Source: Candidatus Thalassolituus haligoni (lineage in GTDB: Bacteria > Pseudomonadota > Gammaproteobacteria > Pseudomonadales > Oceanobacteraceae). Taken from it: 64,000 bases of DNA. The notes under the pieces were generated by a model. The model searched no databases. It saw only the letters and a program-made list of their open reading frames with translations, and had not been told where the DNA came from. Positions within the stretch are counted from its first letter, which is position 1. Every line of letters starts with the position of its first letter. Where the stretch lies: the NCBI RefSeq assembly GCF_041222825.1, contig NZ_CP139482.1:1271001-1335000 (forward strand), in the 5' to 3' direction. A program made the translations under genes and the position numbers. Below are positions 45,764-55,646 of the stretch, piece by piece.

Positions 45764-48700
45764 ATGTCGTCTCCAGCTGCTTTTGTTCACCTGCGCGTTC
45801 ACTCTGAATATTCCCTCTACGACAGTACCGTGCGGGTGAAAAAGCTGATTGGCGCTACGGTGGCAGCGAACATGCCCGCCGTCGCCCTGACCGACCAGAG
45901 CAATATGTATGCGCTGGTGAAGTTTTACAAAAGCTGCCTGGGGGAGGGCGTCAAGCCGATTCTCGGAGCGGATTTGTGGCTCGAAAACCCGGAAGACAGC
46001 TATGCCCCGTTTCGGGTAACGGCACTGTGTATGAACCCGGACGGTTATCTCGGCTTGCGCGAACTGGTTTCCCAGGCTTATCTGAACCAGCACCACGACA
46101 AGCCGGTGGTCAAACGTGAATGGCTGATCGAAAAAAACAACGGCCTGATCTTGCTCTCCGGTGCCCGCGAAGGGGATGTCGGCCTGCGGGTCTTAAAAGG
46201 CAAGCTGGATGCTGCCGAAGCTCTGGTCGCTGAGTACCAGCGGATTTTTGGTGACCGCTTTTATCTCGAAATCCAGCGCACCGGTCGTACTGGTGATGAA
46301 ACCCTGGTGAAAGCCAGCCTGGTTTTGGCGGGCAAGTTGCGTGTCCCGGTGGTGGCCACCAATGACGTGCGGTTTATTTACGCTGATGACTACGAAGCCC
46401 ACGAAACCCGGGTCTCGATTGGTCAGGGCTATGCGCTGGATGACAAGCGCCGTCCACGCGAGTACAGCGAACAGCAGTATTTCCGCAGTGCCGAAGAAAT
46501 GATCGAACTGTTCCCGGACGCGCCAACGGCGATTCAGAACACCATCGAAATTGCCAAACGCTGCTCGGTAGAAGTATTACTGGGCAAATACTTCCTGCCC
46601 GACTACCCGATACCAGAAGGCATGAGCGAAGCGGATTTTTTCCGCAAAATCTCCCAAGTGGGCCTGGAAGAGCGGCTGGAAGTGATTCTGGCCGGTATTG
46701 CAAAAGAGTCCGATGAGTACCGCGAAAAGCGCCAGCCGTATGAAGACCGCCTCAAGTTCGAGCTGGATATTATTATTCAGATGGGTTTTCCCGGTTACTT
46801 CCTGATCGTGATGGACTTTATCCAGTGGGCCAAGAATCACGAGATTCCCGTGGGGCCGGGGCGAGGCTCCGGTGCTGGCTCGCTGGTGGCCTATGCGCAG
46901 AAAATTACCGATCTTGATCCGCTCGAATACGACCTGCTATTCGAACGCTTCCTCAACCCGGAACGAGTATCGATGCCTGACTTCGACATCGACTTCTGTA
47001 TGGAAGACCGCGAGAAAGTCATCGCCTACGTGGCCGATACCTATGGCCGTCAGGCGGTCTCCCAGATCGTTACCTTCGGCACCATGGCTGCCAGGGCGGT
47101 CGTCCGTGACGTTGCCCGTGCCCAGGGCAAGCCGTTTGGTCTGGCTGATCGACTCTCCAAGCTGATCCCGGGTGACCCCGGCATGACGCTGGAAAAGGCA
47201 CTGGCGGCGGAAGCACCACTGAAAGAATTTCTGGACGAAGACGAAGAAGCCCAGGAAATCTGGGAAATGGCTCTCAAACTCGAAGGTATCGCCCGCCAGA
47301 CCGGCAAGCACGCTGGTGGTGTGGTGATTGCGCCGACCAAACTGACCGACTTTTCCGCCACCGCCAGTGAGCCGGACGGCAGTGGTCTGGTGACCCAGTT
47401 CGACAAGAATGACGTTGAAGAAGCCGGTCTGGTGAAATTCGACTTTTTGGGCTTGCGTACCCTGACCATTATCGATTGGGCGTTAAAAACCATTAACAGC
47501 AAGCGCGCCAAGGAAAATCTGCCCCCGGTCGAGATTGAGCATATTCCGCTTGATGATGAAGCGTCGTACACCCTGCTTAAAAAAGCCCAGACCACGGCGG
47601 TGTTCCAGCTCGAATCCCGAGGCATGAAAGACCTGATCCGCCGCCTGCAACCCGACAATATCGAAGACATGATCGCCCTGGTGGCACTGTTCCGTCCCGG
47701 CCCGCTGGAGTCCGGCATGGTGGACGACTTTATCAACCGTAAACACGGTCGTGCCAAGGTCGCCTATCCACACCCGGACTTCGAACACCCAAGCCTGAAG
47801 GAAGTCCTCGAACCGACCTATGGCGTCATCGTCTATCAGGAACAGGTGATGCAAATCGCCCAGGTACTGGCCGGTTACACCCTGGGTGGCGCGGATATGC
47901 TGCGGCGTGCCATGGGGAAGAAAAAGCCGGAAGAAATGGCCAAACAGCGGGATATTTTCCGCACCGGTGCTATTGATACCGGGGTTGACCCGGATCTGGC
48001 GATGAAAATCTTCGACCTGGTGGAAAAATTCGCCGGTTACGGTTTTAACAAATCCCACTCGGCCGCCTATGCCGTGGTGTCGTACCAAACGCTGTGGTTA
48101 AAAACGCACTACCCGGCGCCCTTTATGGCGGCGGTATTAACCTCCGACATGCAGAATACCGACAAGGTGGTGATCTTCTTTGAAGAATGCCGCGAGATGG
48201 GTATTGAGCTGGTACTGCCGGATGTTAATCAGTCGCGTTTTGGTTTTACCGTTAACGCCGACGAAGCCATTGTCTACGGCCTCGGTGCGGTAAAAGGCGT
48301 CGGAGAAGGCCCGATTGATGCCATTATCGAAGCACGTGAAGCCGGTGAACCATTCCAGCATCTGTTTGATTTTTGCCAGCGTGTTGACGGTAAAAAAATC
48401 AACAAACGCGTTCTCGAAGCGCTGGTGCGCTGCGGTGCCTTCGACAACTTGCCGGTTACCGCACCCCGTGCGGTATTGATGGCCAGTATTGAAGATGCCA
48501 TGAAAAGTGCAGGCCAAACCGCTGCTAACGAAGCCGCCGGTATGGTGGATCTGTTTGGCGAGGTGCAGGCTGAAGCTGCTGTGGGGGCTGACCCTTACGA
48601 ACGTTTCCGTCGCCTGCGTGACTGGACGTTAAAAGAACGCCTGCAAGGTGAGAAGGACACCCTCGGCCTGTTTGTTAGCGGACACCCGTTCGATGAATAC

Positions 48701-49264
48701 GAAGCTGAAGTGCGTCAGCTGGCACCAACCAAACTGGTTAACCTGCAAGACAACAAAAAACCGCAGAAGCTGGCAGGGCTGGTGGTTGATATGCGGCTGA
48801 TGAAAAACAAACGCGGCGAAAACATGTGTTTCGTGACCCTGGACGACCGCTCTGGTCGCATGGAAGTGGCGCTGTTTTCCGACGTCTACGAACAAGTGCG
48901 TGAGGTGGTAGCAAAAGACAAGGTGCTGGTGGTCGAAGCCCAGATCAGCCACGACGCCTATTCGGGCGGGCTGAAGGCGATCGGTCGCTCGGCGATGGAG
49001 ATCAGTCAGGCCCGGCTGAACTTTGCCAAATCCATTCGTATCCAGATGAATGGCGAGCGGCTGGATGATCAATCCTGCCAATTGCTGGGGCAGCTGTTGC
49101 AGCCACTGGAAGGAGGGTGCCCGATTGTGCTGGATTACCATAATGATACCGCCCGCTGTGATATTCGGCTCGGCGACGAGTGGCGGGTCAACCCCACCGA
49201 CGACCAGCTACTGCAATTGCGTTACGAATTTGGCGAGCAAGCCGTCGAACTGGTGTTCGGCTGA
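45764..49264 (+). CDS. dnaE: DNA polymerase III alpha subunit
   Basis: The replicative polymerase, 1166 residues from the ATG at 45764 (MSSPAAFVHLRVHSEYSLYD), close to the enteric 1160. It has the PHP domain at the N-terminus, the catalytic aspartates in MPDFDIDFCMEDR, the finger region (KKKPEEMAKQRDIF), helix-hairpin-helix motifs and an OB fold near 990-1070. A 21-residue upstream extension in frame is not conserved. tilS begins 8 bp after its stop; accA, which follows dnaE in many relatives, is not here. Confidence 0.98.
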   Translation: MSSPAAFVHLRVHSEYSLYDSTVRVKKLIGATVAANMPAVALTDQSNMYALVKFYKSCLGEGVKPILGADLWLENPEDSYAPFRVTALCMNPDGYLGLRELVSQAYLNQHHDKPVVKREWLIEKNNGLILLSGAREGDVGLRVLKGKLDAAEALVAEYQRIFGDRFYLEIQRTGRTGDETLVKASLVLAGKLRVPVVATNDVRFIYADDYEAHETRVSIGQGYALDDKRRPREYSEQQYFRSAEEMIELFPDAPTAIQNTIEIAKRCSVEVLLGKYFLPDYPIPEGMSEADFFRKISQVGLEERLEVILAGIAKESDEYREKRQPYEDRLKFELDIIIQMGFPGYFLIVMDFIQWAKNHEIPVGPGRGSGAGSLVAYAQKITDLDPLEYDLLFERFLNPERVSMPDFDIDFCMEDREKVIAYVADTYGRQAVSQIVTFGTMAARAVVRDVARAQGKPFGLADRLSKLIPGDPGMTLEKALAAEAPLKEFLDEDEEAQEIWEMALKLEGIARQTGKHAGGVVIAPTKLTDFSATASEPDGSGLVTQFDKNDVEEAGLVKFDFLGLRTLTIIDWALKTINSKRAKENLPPVEIEHIPLDDEASYTLLKKAQTTAVFQLESRGMKDLIRRLQPDNIEDMIALVALFRPGPLESGMVDDFINRKHGRAKVAYPHPDFEHPSLKEVLEPTYGVIVYQEQVMQIAQVLAGYTLGGADMLRRAMGKKKPEEMAKQRDIFRTGAIDTGVDPDLAMKIFDLVEKFAGYGFNKSHSAAYAVVSYQTLWLKTHYPAPFMAAVLTSDMQNTDKVVIFFEECREMGIELVLPDVNQSRFGFTVNADEAIVYGLGAVKGVGEGPIDAIIEAREAGEPFQHLFDFCQRVDGKKINKRVLEALVRCGAFDNLPVTAPRAVLMASIEDAMKSAGQTAANEAAGMVDLFGEVQAEAAVGADPYERFRRLRDWTLKERLQGEKDTLGLFVSGHPFDEYEAEVRQLAPTKLVNLQDNKKPQKLAGLVVDMRLMKNKRGENMCFVTLDDRSGRMEVALFSDVYEQVREVVAKDKVLVVEAQISHDAYSGGLKAIGRSAMEISQARLNFAKSIRIQMNGERLDDQSCQLLGQLLQPLEGGCPIVLDYHNDTARCDIRLGDEWRVNPTDDQLLQLRYEFGEQAVELVFG

Positions 49265-49272
49265 GATTTGCC

Positions 49273-50784
49273 ATGAGTCTTGCTGACGCGTCAGTCACTG
49301 GCGCTGAGGGCGTAGAAGGCGCTCTTCTGCAACGGCTGGACGAGTTGCTGGCAACCCGGATCAGCCCGGCAAGCCAGCTCTGGGTCGGCTTCAGTGGTGG
49401 CATGGACTCCTGCGTTTTGCTGCATTTGCTGGCGCAGTGGTGGCAGCAAGGAGGGGCATCGTCATGTGCCGGATTGCATGCTATTCATGTGCATCATGGC
49501 TTGATGGCAGAAGCGGACGACTGGGCCGGGTTTTGTTCGCAGCAGTGCCAGGCGTTGGGAATACCTCTGACCGTTGAACGGGTTCATCTTGGTCGCTGCC
49601 AGGGTGGTATCGAACAGGCCGCCCGTCGTGCCCGTTACGAGGTGTTTCAGCGTTATTGCCAGCCTGACGATTGGCTGTTGCTGGGGCATCATGCTGATGA
49701 TCAGGTCGAGACCCTGTTCAATCGCCTGACCCGTGGTAGCGGCCTGAGTGGATTGGCGGGTATGCCGCAACAACGTTATCTATCCTCGGCAAGACGACTG
49801 GTTGAGCGCTCAGACAACCGACCAGGCGAGGAGGGATCGCCCCGGCTGTTACGGCCTTTGCTGGACTGTTCGCGACAACAGCTGCTGCAGTATGCACAGG
49901 CACACCTGCTACGCTGGGTAGACGACCCCTCCAATCAGGATACCCGGTTGGAGCGGAACTGGTGGCGGCAGGTGCTGTTGCCGGAGTTGTACCGCCGTTT
50001 TCCTGGTCGTGAACACTCACTCAAGCGTACTGCCCGGCGTCTGGCAGCAGACAAGGCTGCGTTTGACCATCTGTTAGCACCGGTGCTTGAGTTATGCACC
50101 GACGCTGATAACTGGCCCGGCAACGCTGGTTCCAGTCTGAATATCAAACGCTGGCAGGATCAGCCCAAAGTGTTGCATGAGCCGCTGCTGTATGCCTGGT
50201 TTCAGCACGCCGCGGTAGAGGTTGCCAGTGAGGCACGGCTGGCCGAACTGGTAGAACAGGCGTTATATGCAGCGGCGGATGCACAGATAGTGGTTGGGTT
50301 GGGAGATGTTCAGGTACGTCGGTTTCGGGGACGCTTGTACCTGGTGCTGTCGGATCGACACTGGCCTGTCACCGTACCTGCGACTCTTGCTCTGACCTTG
50401 CCAGACACTCAGGCAGGCGCAACGTGCTGCTTGCTGACAAGATGGTCGCTGGGCGAACTGGTCGCCGAGCATTGCCAGTCTGCGGGGACTGACTCTGCCA
50501 TCGTATTGCTGTTTGGTGACTATCAGCTCACTTGCCAGGCTCACCTCGAACTGTCGCATGCGCTGCTGCTACGGCCGCCAGGGCGTCCGTCCAAATCATT
50601 GAAGCAACTGTGGCAAGAAGCCGGAATTCCGCCCTGGTTGCGGCCACATTGGCCGCTGTTACTGCAGCATGAACGGTTGGTTGCCGTTGCAGGGATAGCG
50701 GCTGATCAGTCTGTTATTACCAAGGTGGGCCAACCGGGGTATCGACTGGTGTGGCAGTCGTGTCCTGCTCCTTCGGTGCCGTAA
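49273..50784 (+). CDS. tilS: tRNA(Ile)-lysidine synthase TilS
   Basis: A 503-residue enzyme that converts C34 of the CAU anticodon tRNA to lysidine so it reads AUA codons. The PP-loop GFSGGMDSCVLL at about 36-47 binds ATP; GHHADDQVETLFNRLTRGSG and the C-terminal TilS domain (LLLRPPGRPSKSLKQLWQEA) complete the family pattern. The ATG at 49273 lies 8 bp after dnaE; upstream starts inside dnaE are rejected. It is an essential gene in most bacteria. Confidence 0.95.
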   Translation: MSLADASVTGAEGVEGALLQRLDELLATRISPASQLWVGFSGGMDSCVLLHLLAQWWQQGGASSCAGLHAIHVHHGLMAEADDWAGFCSQQCQALGIPLTVERVHLGRCQGGIEQAARRARYEVFQRYCQPDDWLLLGHHADDQVETLFNRLTRGSGLSGLAGMPQQRYLSSARRLVERSDNRPGEEGSPRLLRPLLDCSRQQLLQYAQAHLLRWVDDPSNQDTRLERNWWRQVLLPELYRRFPGREHSLKRTARRLAADKAAFDHLLAPVLELCTDADNWPGNAGSSLNIKRWQDQPKVLHEPLLYAWFQHAAVEVASEARLAELVEQALYAAADAQIVVGLGDVQVRRFRGRLYLVLSDRHWPVTVPATLALTLPDTQAGATCCLLTRWSLGELVAEHCQSAGTDSAIVLLFGDYQLTCQAHLELSHALLLRPPGRPSKSLKQLWQEAGIPPWLRPHWPLLLQHERLVAVAGIAADQSVITKVGQPGYRLVWQSCPAPSVP

Positions 50785-50924
50785 TCAGCGGAACCTGATG
50801 GTCTTTGCAGACTCCAAAACGACATGTGTCTTGGTCAGAATCGTCTTTTCTGGCCTTGTTCAGCGCTGGTTGATGACCCGCATTTTCTTTTTCACCGTAA
50901 AAAATTATCAATAAACGAGGGTAC

Positions 50925-51560
50925 ATGCAGCAAGGTCTGATCGCAGGATTAGTGGTACTGGTCACGGGGGTCGCAGTGGCAGGGTATTGGCAGGTTACGC
51001 AGCTGCAATCTGTCGAAGACACCCGGATTATGGGTGACGCGCAGGGCGAGTATCCATCAGGGGACGAATCAGGGCGCGGTACACCGCTTGCTCTGCCAAG
51101 TATTGCGTCTGATGCTGCGCCTGAGAGGGTGGAGCCTGAATTGATACCCGTGGCGACTTATCAGGGTGAAGCGTTGGCTGACGAACAGGCAGGATCCGGT
51201 ATTGCAGCAGCAGTGGACGTTAAGCCATCTGGTGACGATCTTCAGTCGCCGGAACTGACGGTCGAAACTGAGGAATGGCAGCCACCGACGGAACAACAGC
51301 AAGCGCTGGAGCAACAGATGCAACAGCAGGCTCGTCAGCCGTTAAACCTGCACCTTCCCGAGACCATCGGACAAGAGCAACTGACGTACGGAACAGCCTC
51401 GGCACTGTTACCTAATGTTTTTAATGCTCAGCCGCAAACCGGGTCGGCACTGGATTTGTCCGGCAAATTACACTGGGATGAGTCTGAAGCGGCAGAGACC
51501 AAGCCGTTGCGAGATACCATCACCGGTGCTGAGGTTGAACTGAGGTTCAAATTACCCTGA
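50925..51560 (+). CDS. membrane-anchored protein of unknown function
   Basis: A 211-residue protein with an N-terminal anchor (LIAGLVVLVTGVAVAGYW) and an acidic, Pro/Gln-rich extracytoplasmic region. The C-terminal 60 residues (LNLHLPETIGQEQ and TGAEVELRFKLP) are more ordered. I recognise no family; a resemblance to secretion-associated periplasmic proteins is too weak to use. It stands alone between tilS and nhaD. Confidence 0.65.
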   Translation: MQQGLIAGLVVLVTGVAVAGYWQVTQLQSVEDTRIMGDAQGEYPSGDESGRGTPLALPSIASDAAPERVEPELIPVATYQGEALADEQAGSGIAAAVDVKPSGDDLQSPELTVETEEWQPPTEQQQALEQQMQQQARQPLNLHLPETIGQEQLTYGTASALLPNVFNAQPQTGSALDLSGKLHWDESEAAETKPLRDTITGAEVELRFKLP

Positions 51561-51586
51561 GCTGGGCACGCGTCCGGTGTTACATG

Positions 51587-51626
51587 GGCAGAGTGGTGGG
51601 GAAGTCAGCTTCCCCACCACTCTGCC
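51587..51626. terminator. 18-bp perfect hairpin between convergent genes
   Basis: GGCAGAGTGGTGGGGAAG and its exact complement flank a TCAG tetraloop. It lies between two convergent genes and should stop or process transcripts from both sides, although no T-run follows on either strand. Confidence 0.7.
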
Positions 51627-51644
51627 AACGGAGCCGGTTCCGGC

Positions 51645-52901
51645 TCAGGAAATAACCATCCCCAGTCCCAGCACCGCGATATAGCCAATGGTATAGGCCA
51701 GTAACAAGGCCACGACAAAGCGTAGATAGGTGCCGAAGGTTAATGCCTCAATTTTGCTCATGGCAACAATCCCTGCTGCCGAACCAATAATCAGCAATGA
51801 ACCACCGACGCCGACGGCGTAAGTCAACGACAGCCATTCTGCCAGGCTCATGGTGACGTCGGCTTTCAGCAAGGCTGCGGTTAATGGCACGTTATCAATC
51901 AGCGATGACAGCAAGCCCATCAGGTAATTGGCCGACCAGGCGGGCAGGTGTTCGTACAGACTGACGAATGAATCCAGCGCGTGAATTTCTTTCAGTGCGC
52001 CGACCAGTAACAAAATACCAAGGAAGAACAACAGGGTATCGAACTCGATCTGACGAACATAGTTGAGGATCGGGTCGTTTTCGGTGTCTTCACCGTAGGC
52101 GCGGGCGACCAGAAACATCACCGCCAGACCGGTCAGAAAGCTCAGTACCGGTGGGATATCGAACAGCACATTACCTGCAATAGTGGCAATGATGGTACAG
52201 ATAAAGATCGCGGCAATGGCAAAATCGACCGCTTGCAGATCATGGGTTTTACGCCGAATGATGGCCGTTTCTTTGAGTGGAATCGACAGTATGGCTGCCA
52301 GCAAGAGTACTGCCATCAATGATGGAAGCGACAGTAACAGCAGGTTGGTGATGGTGACCTTGCCCTCAAGGAAAATCATCAGAGTGGTGACGTCGCCAGT
52401 GATCATGGCGACACCACCTGAGTTCACGGCAAAGACCACCAGAGTGGCAAAACGCAGGGTTTTACGTATTGGCAAATCCAGCGACAGAATCAGGGCAATG
52501 GAAATCAGTGTCGCAGTGATGTTGTCGGCCAGGGAAGAAAATACAAAAGAGAACAGACCCGTCAGAAACAGCAGCTTGCGTTCGGATATCTGGTTGGGCA
52601 GTACCTTGTAAATCAGGCTTTCAATCAAGCCTTTTTTGTTCAGATAAACCACAAACGTCATGGCGGCGAGCAGGAATAGCCAGAGGCTGGCGATTTCACC
52701 GATATTTTCCCCCAGTCCATAAATCACGCTGTCGTGTTCACCTGGGTCGGCAGAGCTGAATATAAACAGTAATACCCAGGACAGGGCGCCAAGGAACAGC
52801 ACCGATTGTGCTTTGTTAACATGGATGATTTCTTCGAGAACGACGGATAGCAGGCCGAGAACGGCCAGACCTATTAGCAGGTAATGCAGTATGTCTGTCA
52901 T
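51645..52901 (-). CDS. nhaD: Na+/H+ antiporter NhaD
   Basis: A 418-residue inner membrane antiporter of the NhaD family with 11-13 hydrophobic segments. Characteristic blocks are FSSLADNITATLISIALI, VNSGGVAMITGDVTTLMIF, SLIDNVPLTAALL and VGGSLLIIGSAAGIVAMSK. It exports Na+ or Li+ and is typical of marine and halophilic bacteria. The start at 52901 has GGAG upstream; a start ten codons earlier is less likely. The leader and upstream region are long (to about 53240). Confidence 0.94.
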   Translation of the reverse strand: MTDILHYLLIGLAVLGLLSVVLEEIIHVNKAQSVLFLGALSWVLLFIFSSADPGEHDSVIYGLGENIGEIASLWLFLLAAMTFVVYLNKKGLIESLIYKVLPNQISERKLLFLTGLFSFVFSSLADNITATLISIALILSLDLPIRKTLRFATLVVFAVNSGGVAMITGDVTTLMIFLEGKVTITNLLLLSLPSLMAVLLLAAILSIPLKETAIIRRKTHDLQAVDFAIAAIFICTIIATIAGNVLFDIPPVLSFLTGLAVMFLVARAYGEDTENDPILNYVRQIEFDTLLFFLGILLLVGALKEIHALDSFVSLYEHLPAWSANYLMGLLSSLIDNVPLTAALLKADVTMSLAEWLSLTYAVGVGGSLLIIGSAAGIVAMSKIEALTFGTYLRFVVALLLAYTIGYIAVLGLGMVIS

Positions 52902-53241
52902 GCAGGCTCCAGGAATTGATGAAAAACTCATTCACCAGACATCACGGTAGCCCAGGGTAGCCGTATTGAGAGGGAAGAAGTGTTCATCACCAGTAAGTAG
53001 TAGGGGCGGCAATTCTAGAGCAGAAATTGTTGGTGTAAAAGTGGTTAATTAACGAACTCAGCAATACTTTGGTGTCGTTAATGGTACGAAAAACCTTGAA
53101 ATAGTCAGAAATAAAACCTGTTTTTATCGTAACAAAGACAGCCGTTGCGACTTGGCTCCATATGGGGTCTGGTTGGCAATATGATGGTGCGCTGTTGTTC
53201 GGGCAGTCGCGGAGACAACGTCCAGGTCGTCTCCAGTCTTG
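52902..53241. other. upstream region of nhaD
   Basis: A 340-bp stretch with no gene. It contains the nhaD promoter on the minus strand and AT-rich sequence. A cation-responsive leader RNA could fit here because such antiporter genes often have one, but I cannot recognise a known riboswitch consensus. Confidence 0.35.
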
Positions 53242-53508
53242 AGGGGACATCTATTTAATCCTGCACGGCTCTGCGCGAGTGTTGCCGTTGTTCAGGGCAA
53301 GGCGACGAATGCAGCGAAATGACGAGTCCTTTTCAAATTCGTCAACACCGCACTGGACGGCGGCAACCCGCGCCCTTCGGGGGCTGCCGGATGATCTCGA
53401 CTCGGTGTCGCCGACTTTTGACTTGACCCGTCAGGCCTGCAAGTCGGCTTCGTGATTCGAAACCATCCGGTGGCCCAGAGTGAGCACCGGATTAAATAGA
53501 TGTCCCCT
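53242..53508. mobile_element. 267-bp MITE with perfect 20-bp terminal inverted repeats
   Basis: Both ends are AGGGGACATCTATTTAATCC in inverted orientation (53242-53261 and 53489-53508), a perfect match. The interior has no ORF. A half copy occurs at 409-441, and an internal block of about 50 bp (GGCAAGGCG, AATGACG, GTCCTTTTCAA) is shared with the element at 25758-25931. The right end lies 12 bp from the stop of the cyclic-nucleotide-binding gene. It appears to be a non-autonomous transposable element. Confidence 0.85.
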
Positions 53509-53520
53509 TGAGCGGACAGG

Positions 53521-54207
53521 TCAGCCGACGGTTGTTATCGTCGTTGTTGCAGCAGCTTGTACTGTTGCGTTGGTCAGTGCGGTTGCATCAGCCGGTGATG
53601 CGTTCCAGTCACACAGCAATTCAGCCAGCACATGGGCTTGTACGCGCAAGGCTTCCAGTTCCTCGGGAGTGTCTCGTGAGCCGGAAAACAGAGGAATTGT
53701 GCGCAGCCTGGACACCAAAGGATGGGATGGATTGGCGAAGCGGTTTTTCTCGATGTTCCAGCGGATATTGGCTGTCAGCATACGGAAAAAGCTGAGTTTG
53801 GTGGCTAGGGTAAACATCGAAAAATCACTGATGTCGCGGAAGTGCTCGTAATCGACACCGGCGAGGATGGCATTACGGGTCTTGACTCGCAGCGAGGCAG
53901 AACGGCGGTCATCCAGTACCATCGCCATCACGCCCAGTAATTCCCCGGCGCTGATAATATTGATCGGTGTGCTGTTATCGTCTGCCAGCACCTCCAGTTC
54001 TCCTCGCAAGAGAAAATAGAGAATGTTGGCGGGTTCGTCCTTGTGCAAGATGGTTTCGCCCTGTTCGGCAAAACCAAATTGTGTCAGGGACATCAATAGT
54101 TCGAACTGGGTCTGATCGGTGTGGATCAGCTCCTTGTAGAAGGTTACGCCAGCCAGAAGACGATGAAGTGTATCTGGAGGGCAATCCTCACGAGTTATGC
54201 GTCGCAT
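53521..54207 (-). CDS. cyclic nucleotide-binding domain protein without a DNA-binding domain
   Basis: A 228-residue protein with a Crp-like cNMP-binding beta-roll (about 25-140; FAEQGETILHKDEPANILYF, then LRGELEVL and SAGELLGVMAMVLDDRRS). After the C helix there is no helix-turn-helix; the tail ends in an Ala/Thr-rich stretch next to the MITE. It may sense a nucleotide or act as an adaptor. The start at 54207 has AGGAAA upstream; an earlier start is possible. The last codons could have been altered by the nearby insertion, which cannot be decided here. Confidence 0.8.
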   Translation of the reverse strand: MRRITREDCPPDTLHRLLAGVTFYKELIHTDQTQFELLMSLTQFGFAEQGETILHKDEPANILYFLLRGELEVLADDNSTPINIISAGELLGVMAMVLDDRRSASLRVKTRNAILAGVDYEHFRDISDFSMFTLATKLSFFRMLTANIRWNIEKNRFANPSHPLVSRLRTIPLFSGSRDTPEELEALRVQAHVLAELLCDWNASPADATALTNATVQAAATTTITTVG

Positions 54208-54489
54208 AGATTTTCCTGCAGTTGGCAGTGTCAGAATGGCACGACTATAGCACGGCATATCGTTCTGGTTTGGGTCGAGATCAATGTGATTTTGACTTTT
54301 TTGCCGTTTCGGGTGAAAAAATTTATAAATGGTTAACTGATTAAAAATCGCTTTTTTAACAAAGAGTTAGAGAACCTGTTTGATATGATTCAGGGTATTG
54401 TCAAGCCATCGGCAGGGCAATATCGGCGACACCTTTGCAACAATCAGTGGGCAAACTGGTCTTTGATTGTTGGCTGCCAGGAATTGCTC

Positions 54490-55590
54490 ATGAAACTGTT
54501 CCAGTGTTCTAAGTGTCAGCACGTTCTGTATTTTGAAAACACGCTGTGTGAGCGCTGTCAGAGTCCGTTGGGATACCTCCCCGAATTGGAGCAACTGGTG
54601 CCGCTGATACGTGCTGACCAGGAATCCAGCTGGGAAGCCTCGGTGATACCAAGTGCGCGTTGGCGTTACTGTGATAACCATCAACAAAATGTCTGTAACT
54701 GGCTGGTAGCCGCAGACAGCACCGATACCTTATGTTCAGCCTGTCGTCTGAATCGTCATATTCCCAATCTTGCCCGGAGTGGCCATCAGCATGCCTGGCG
54801 AATGCTGGAAATTGCCAAACATCGGCTGGTGTACAGTTTATTTCGCTTTCGTTTGCCGCTGGCAAGCAAGCAGGATCAACCAGACAGCGGCCTAGCGTTT
54901 GACTTTATTGATGAAGATGGAGCACTGCCAGAAGGCGTGGCTGCAACCACAGGGCATGCTGATGGCCTGGTCACGATCAATCTCAACGAAGCGGATAATG
55001 TGGAACGAGAGCAGATACGGGAAGATATGGACGAGTCCTATCGAACCCTGATCGGTCATTTTCGCCATGAGATCGGACATTATTACTGGGAATTGCTGGT
55101 GCAGCCGGATGACTCGGTACTGTGCCGCTTTCGGGAGTGTTTTGGTGATGAACGCGCCGACTATGGCGAAACGATGGCGCGTTATTACCAGCAAGGTGCT
55201 CCCTCCTCATGGCGTCAGCAATTTGTCAGCGCCTATGCTACGTCACACCCTTGGGAAGATTGGGCAGAAACCTGGGCTCACTACCTGCATCTGATTGACA
55301 TGCTGGAAACCGCCTTCGCCTTTGGTTTATCGCTAGCGCCACTTTCTGGCGGTTCTCAGTTATGCACTCAGGCGGTATTTGATCCTTATCAACAGCAAGA
55401 CTTTAGCGTTATTCTCGACGTCTGTTTGCCCGTCACCTATGCCGTCAACAGCCTTAATCGCAGTATGGGGCAGCCGGATTTGTACCCATTTGTACTGACG
55501 GATGCCGTCGTGGCCAAACTGACATTTATTCATCAACTGTTATGGCAGTGGCGGCAAACGACGCCGATTGCGACGGTGACTCAAATCTGA
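54490..55590 (+). CDS. putative zinc-binding metallopeptidase with N-terminal zinc ribbon
   Basis: A 366-residue protein. The N-terminus holds a zinc ribbon (FQCSKCQHVLYFENTLCERC) and further Cys pairs (DTLCSACRLN). The catalytic motif is HEIGHYYWELL at about 190-200. The architecture matches the family annotated as putative zinc-binding metallopeptidase (Peptidase_Mx). Substrate unknown. The start at 54490 gives the conserved zinc ribbon at the very N-terminus; in-frame sequence upstream is not conserved-looking. Confidence 0.87.
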   Translation: MKLFQCSKCQHVLYFENTLCERCQSPLGYLPELEQLVPLIRADQESSWEASVIPSARWRYCDNHQQNVCNWLVAADSTDTLCSACRLNRHIPNLARSGHQHAWRMLEIAKHRLVYSLFRFRLPLASKQDQPDSGLAFDFIDEDGALPEGVAATTGHADGLVTINLNEADNVEREQIREDMDESYRTLIGHFRHEIGHYYWELLVQPDDSVLCRFRECFGDERADYGETMARYYQQGAPSSWRQQFVSAYATSHPWEDWAETWAHYLHLIDMLETAFAFGLSLAPLSGGSQLCTQAVFDPYQQQDFSVILDVCLPVTYAVNSLNRSMGQPDLYPFVLTDAVVAKLTFIHQLLWQWRQTTPIATVTQI

Positions 55591-55646
55591 CCTTGTTTCT
55601 GCGGATAATTGCCGCCGAGAATCAACCCGCCAGGAGGTAACGCTAA

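Noticed and set aside
52902..53241. Possible sodium or lithium riboswitch upstream of nhaD
   Set aside because: Position is suggestive but I could not match a known consensus or draw a convincing conserved structure.
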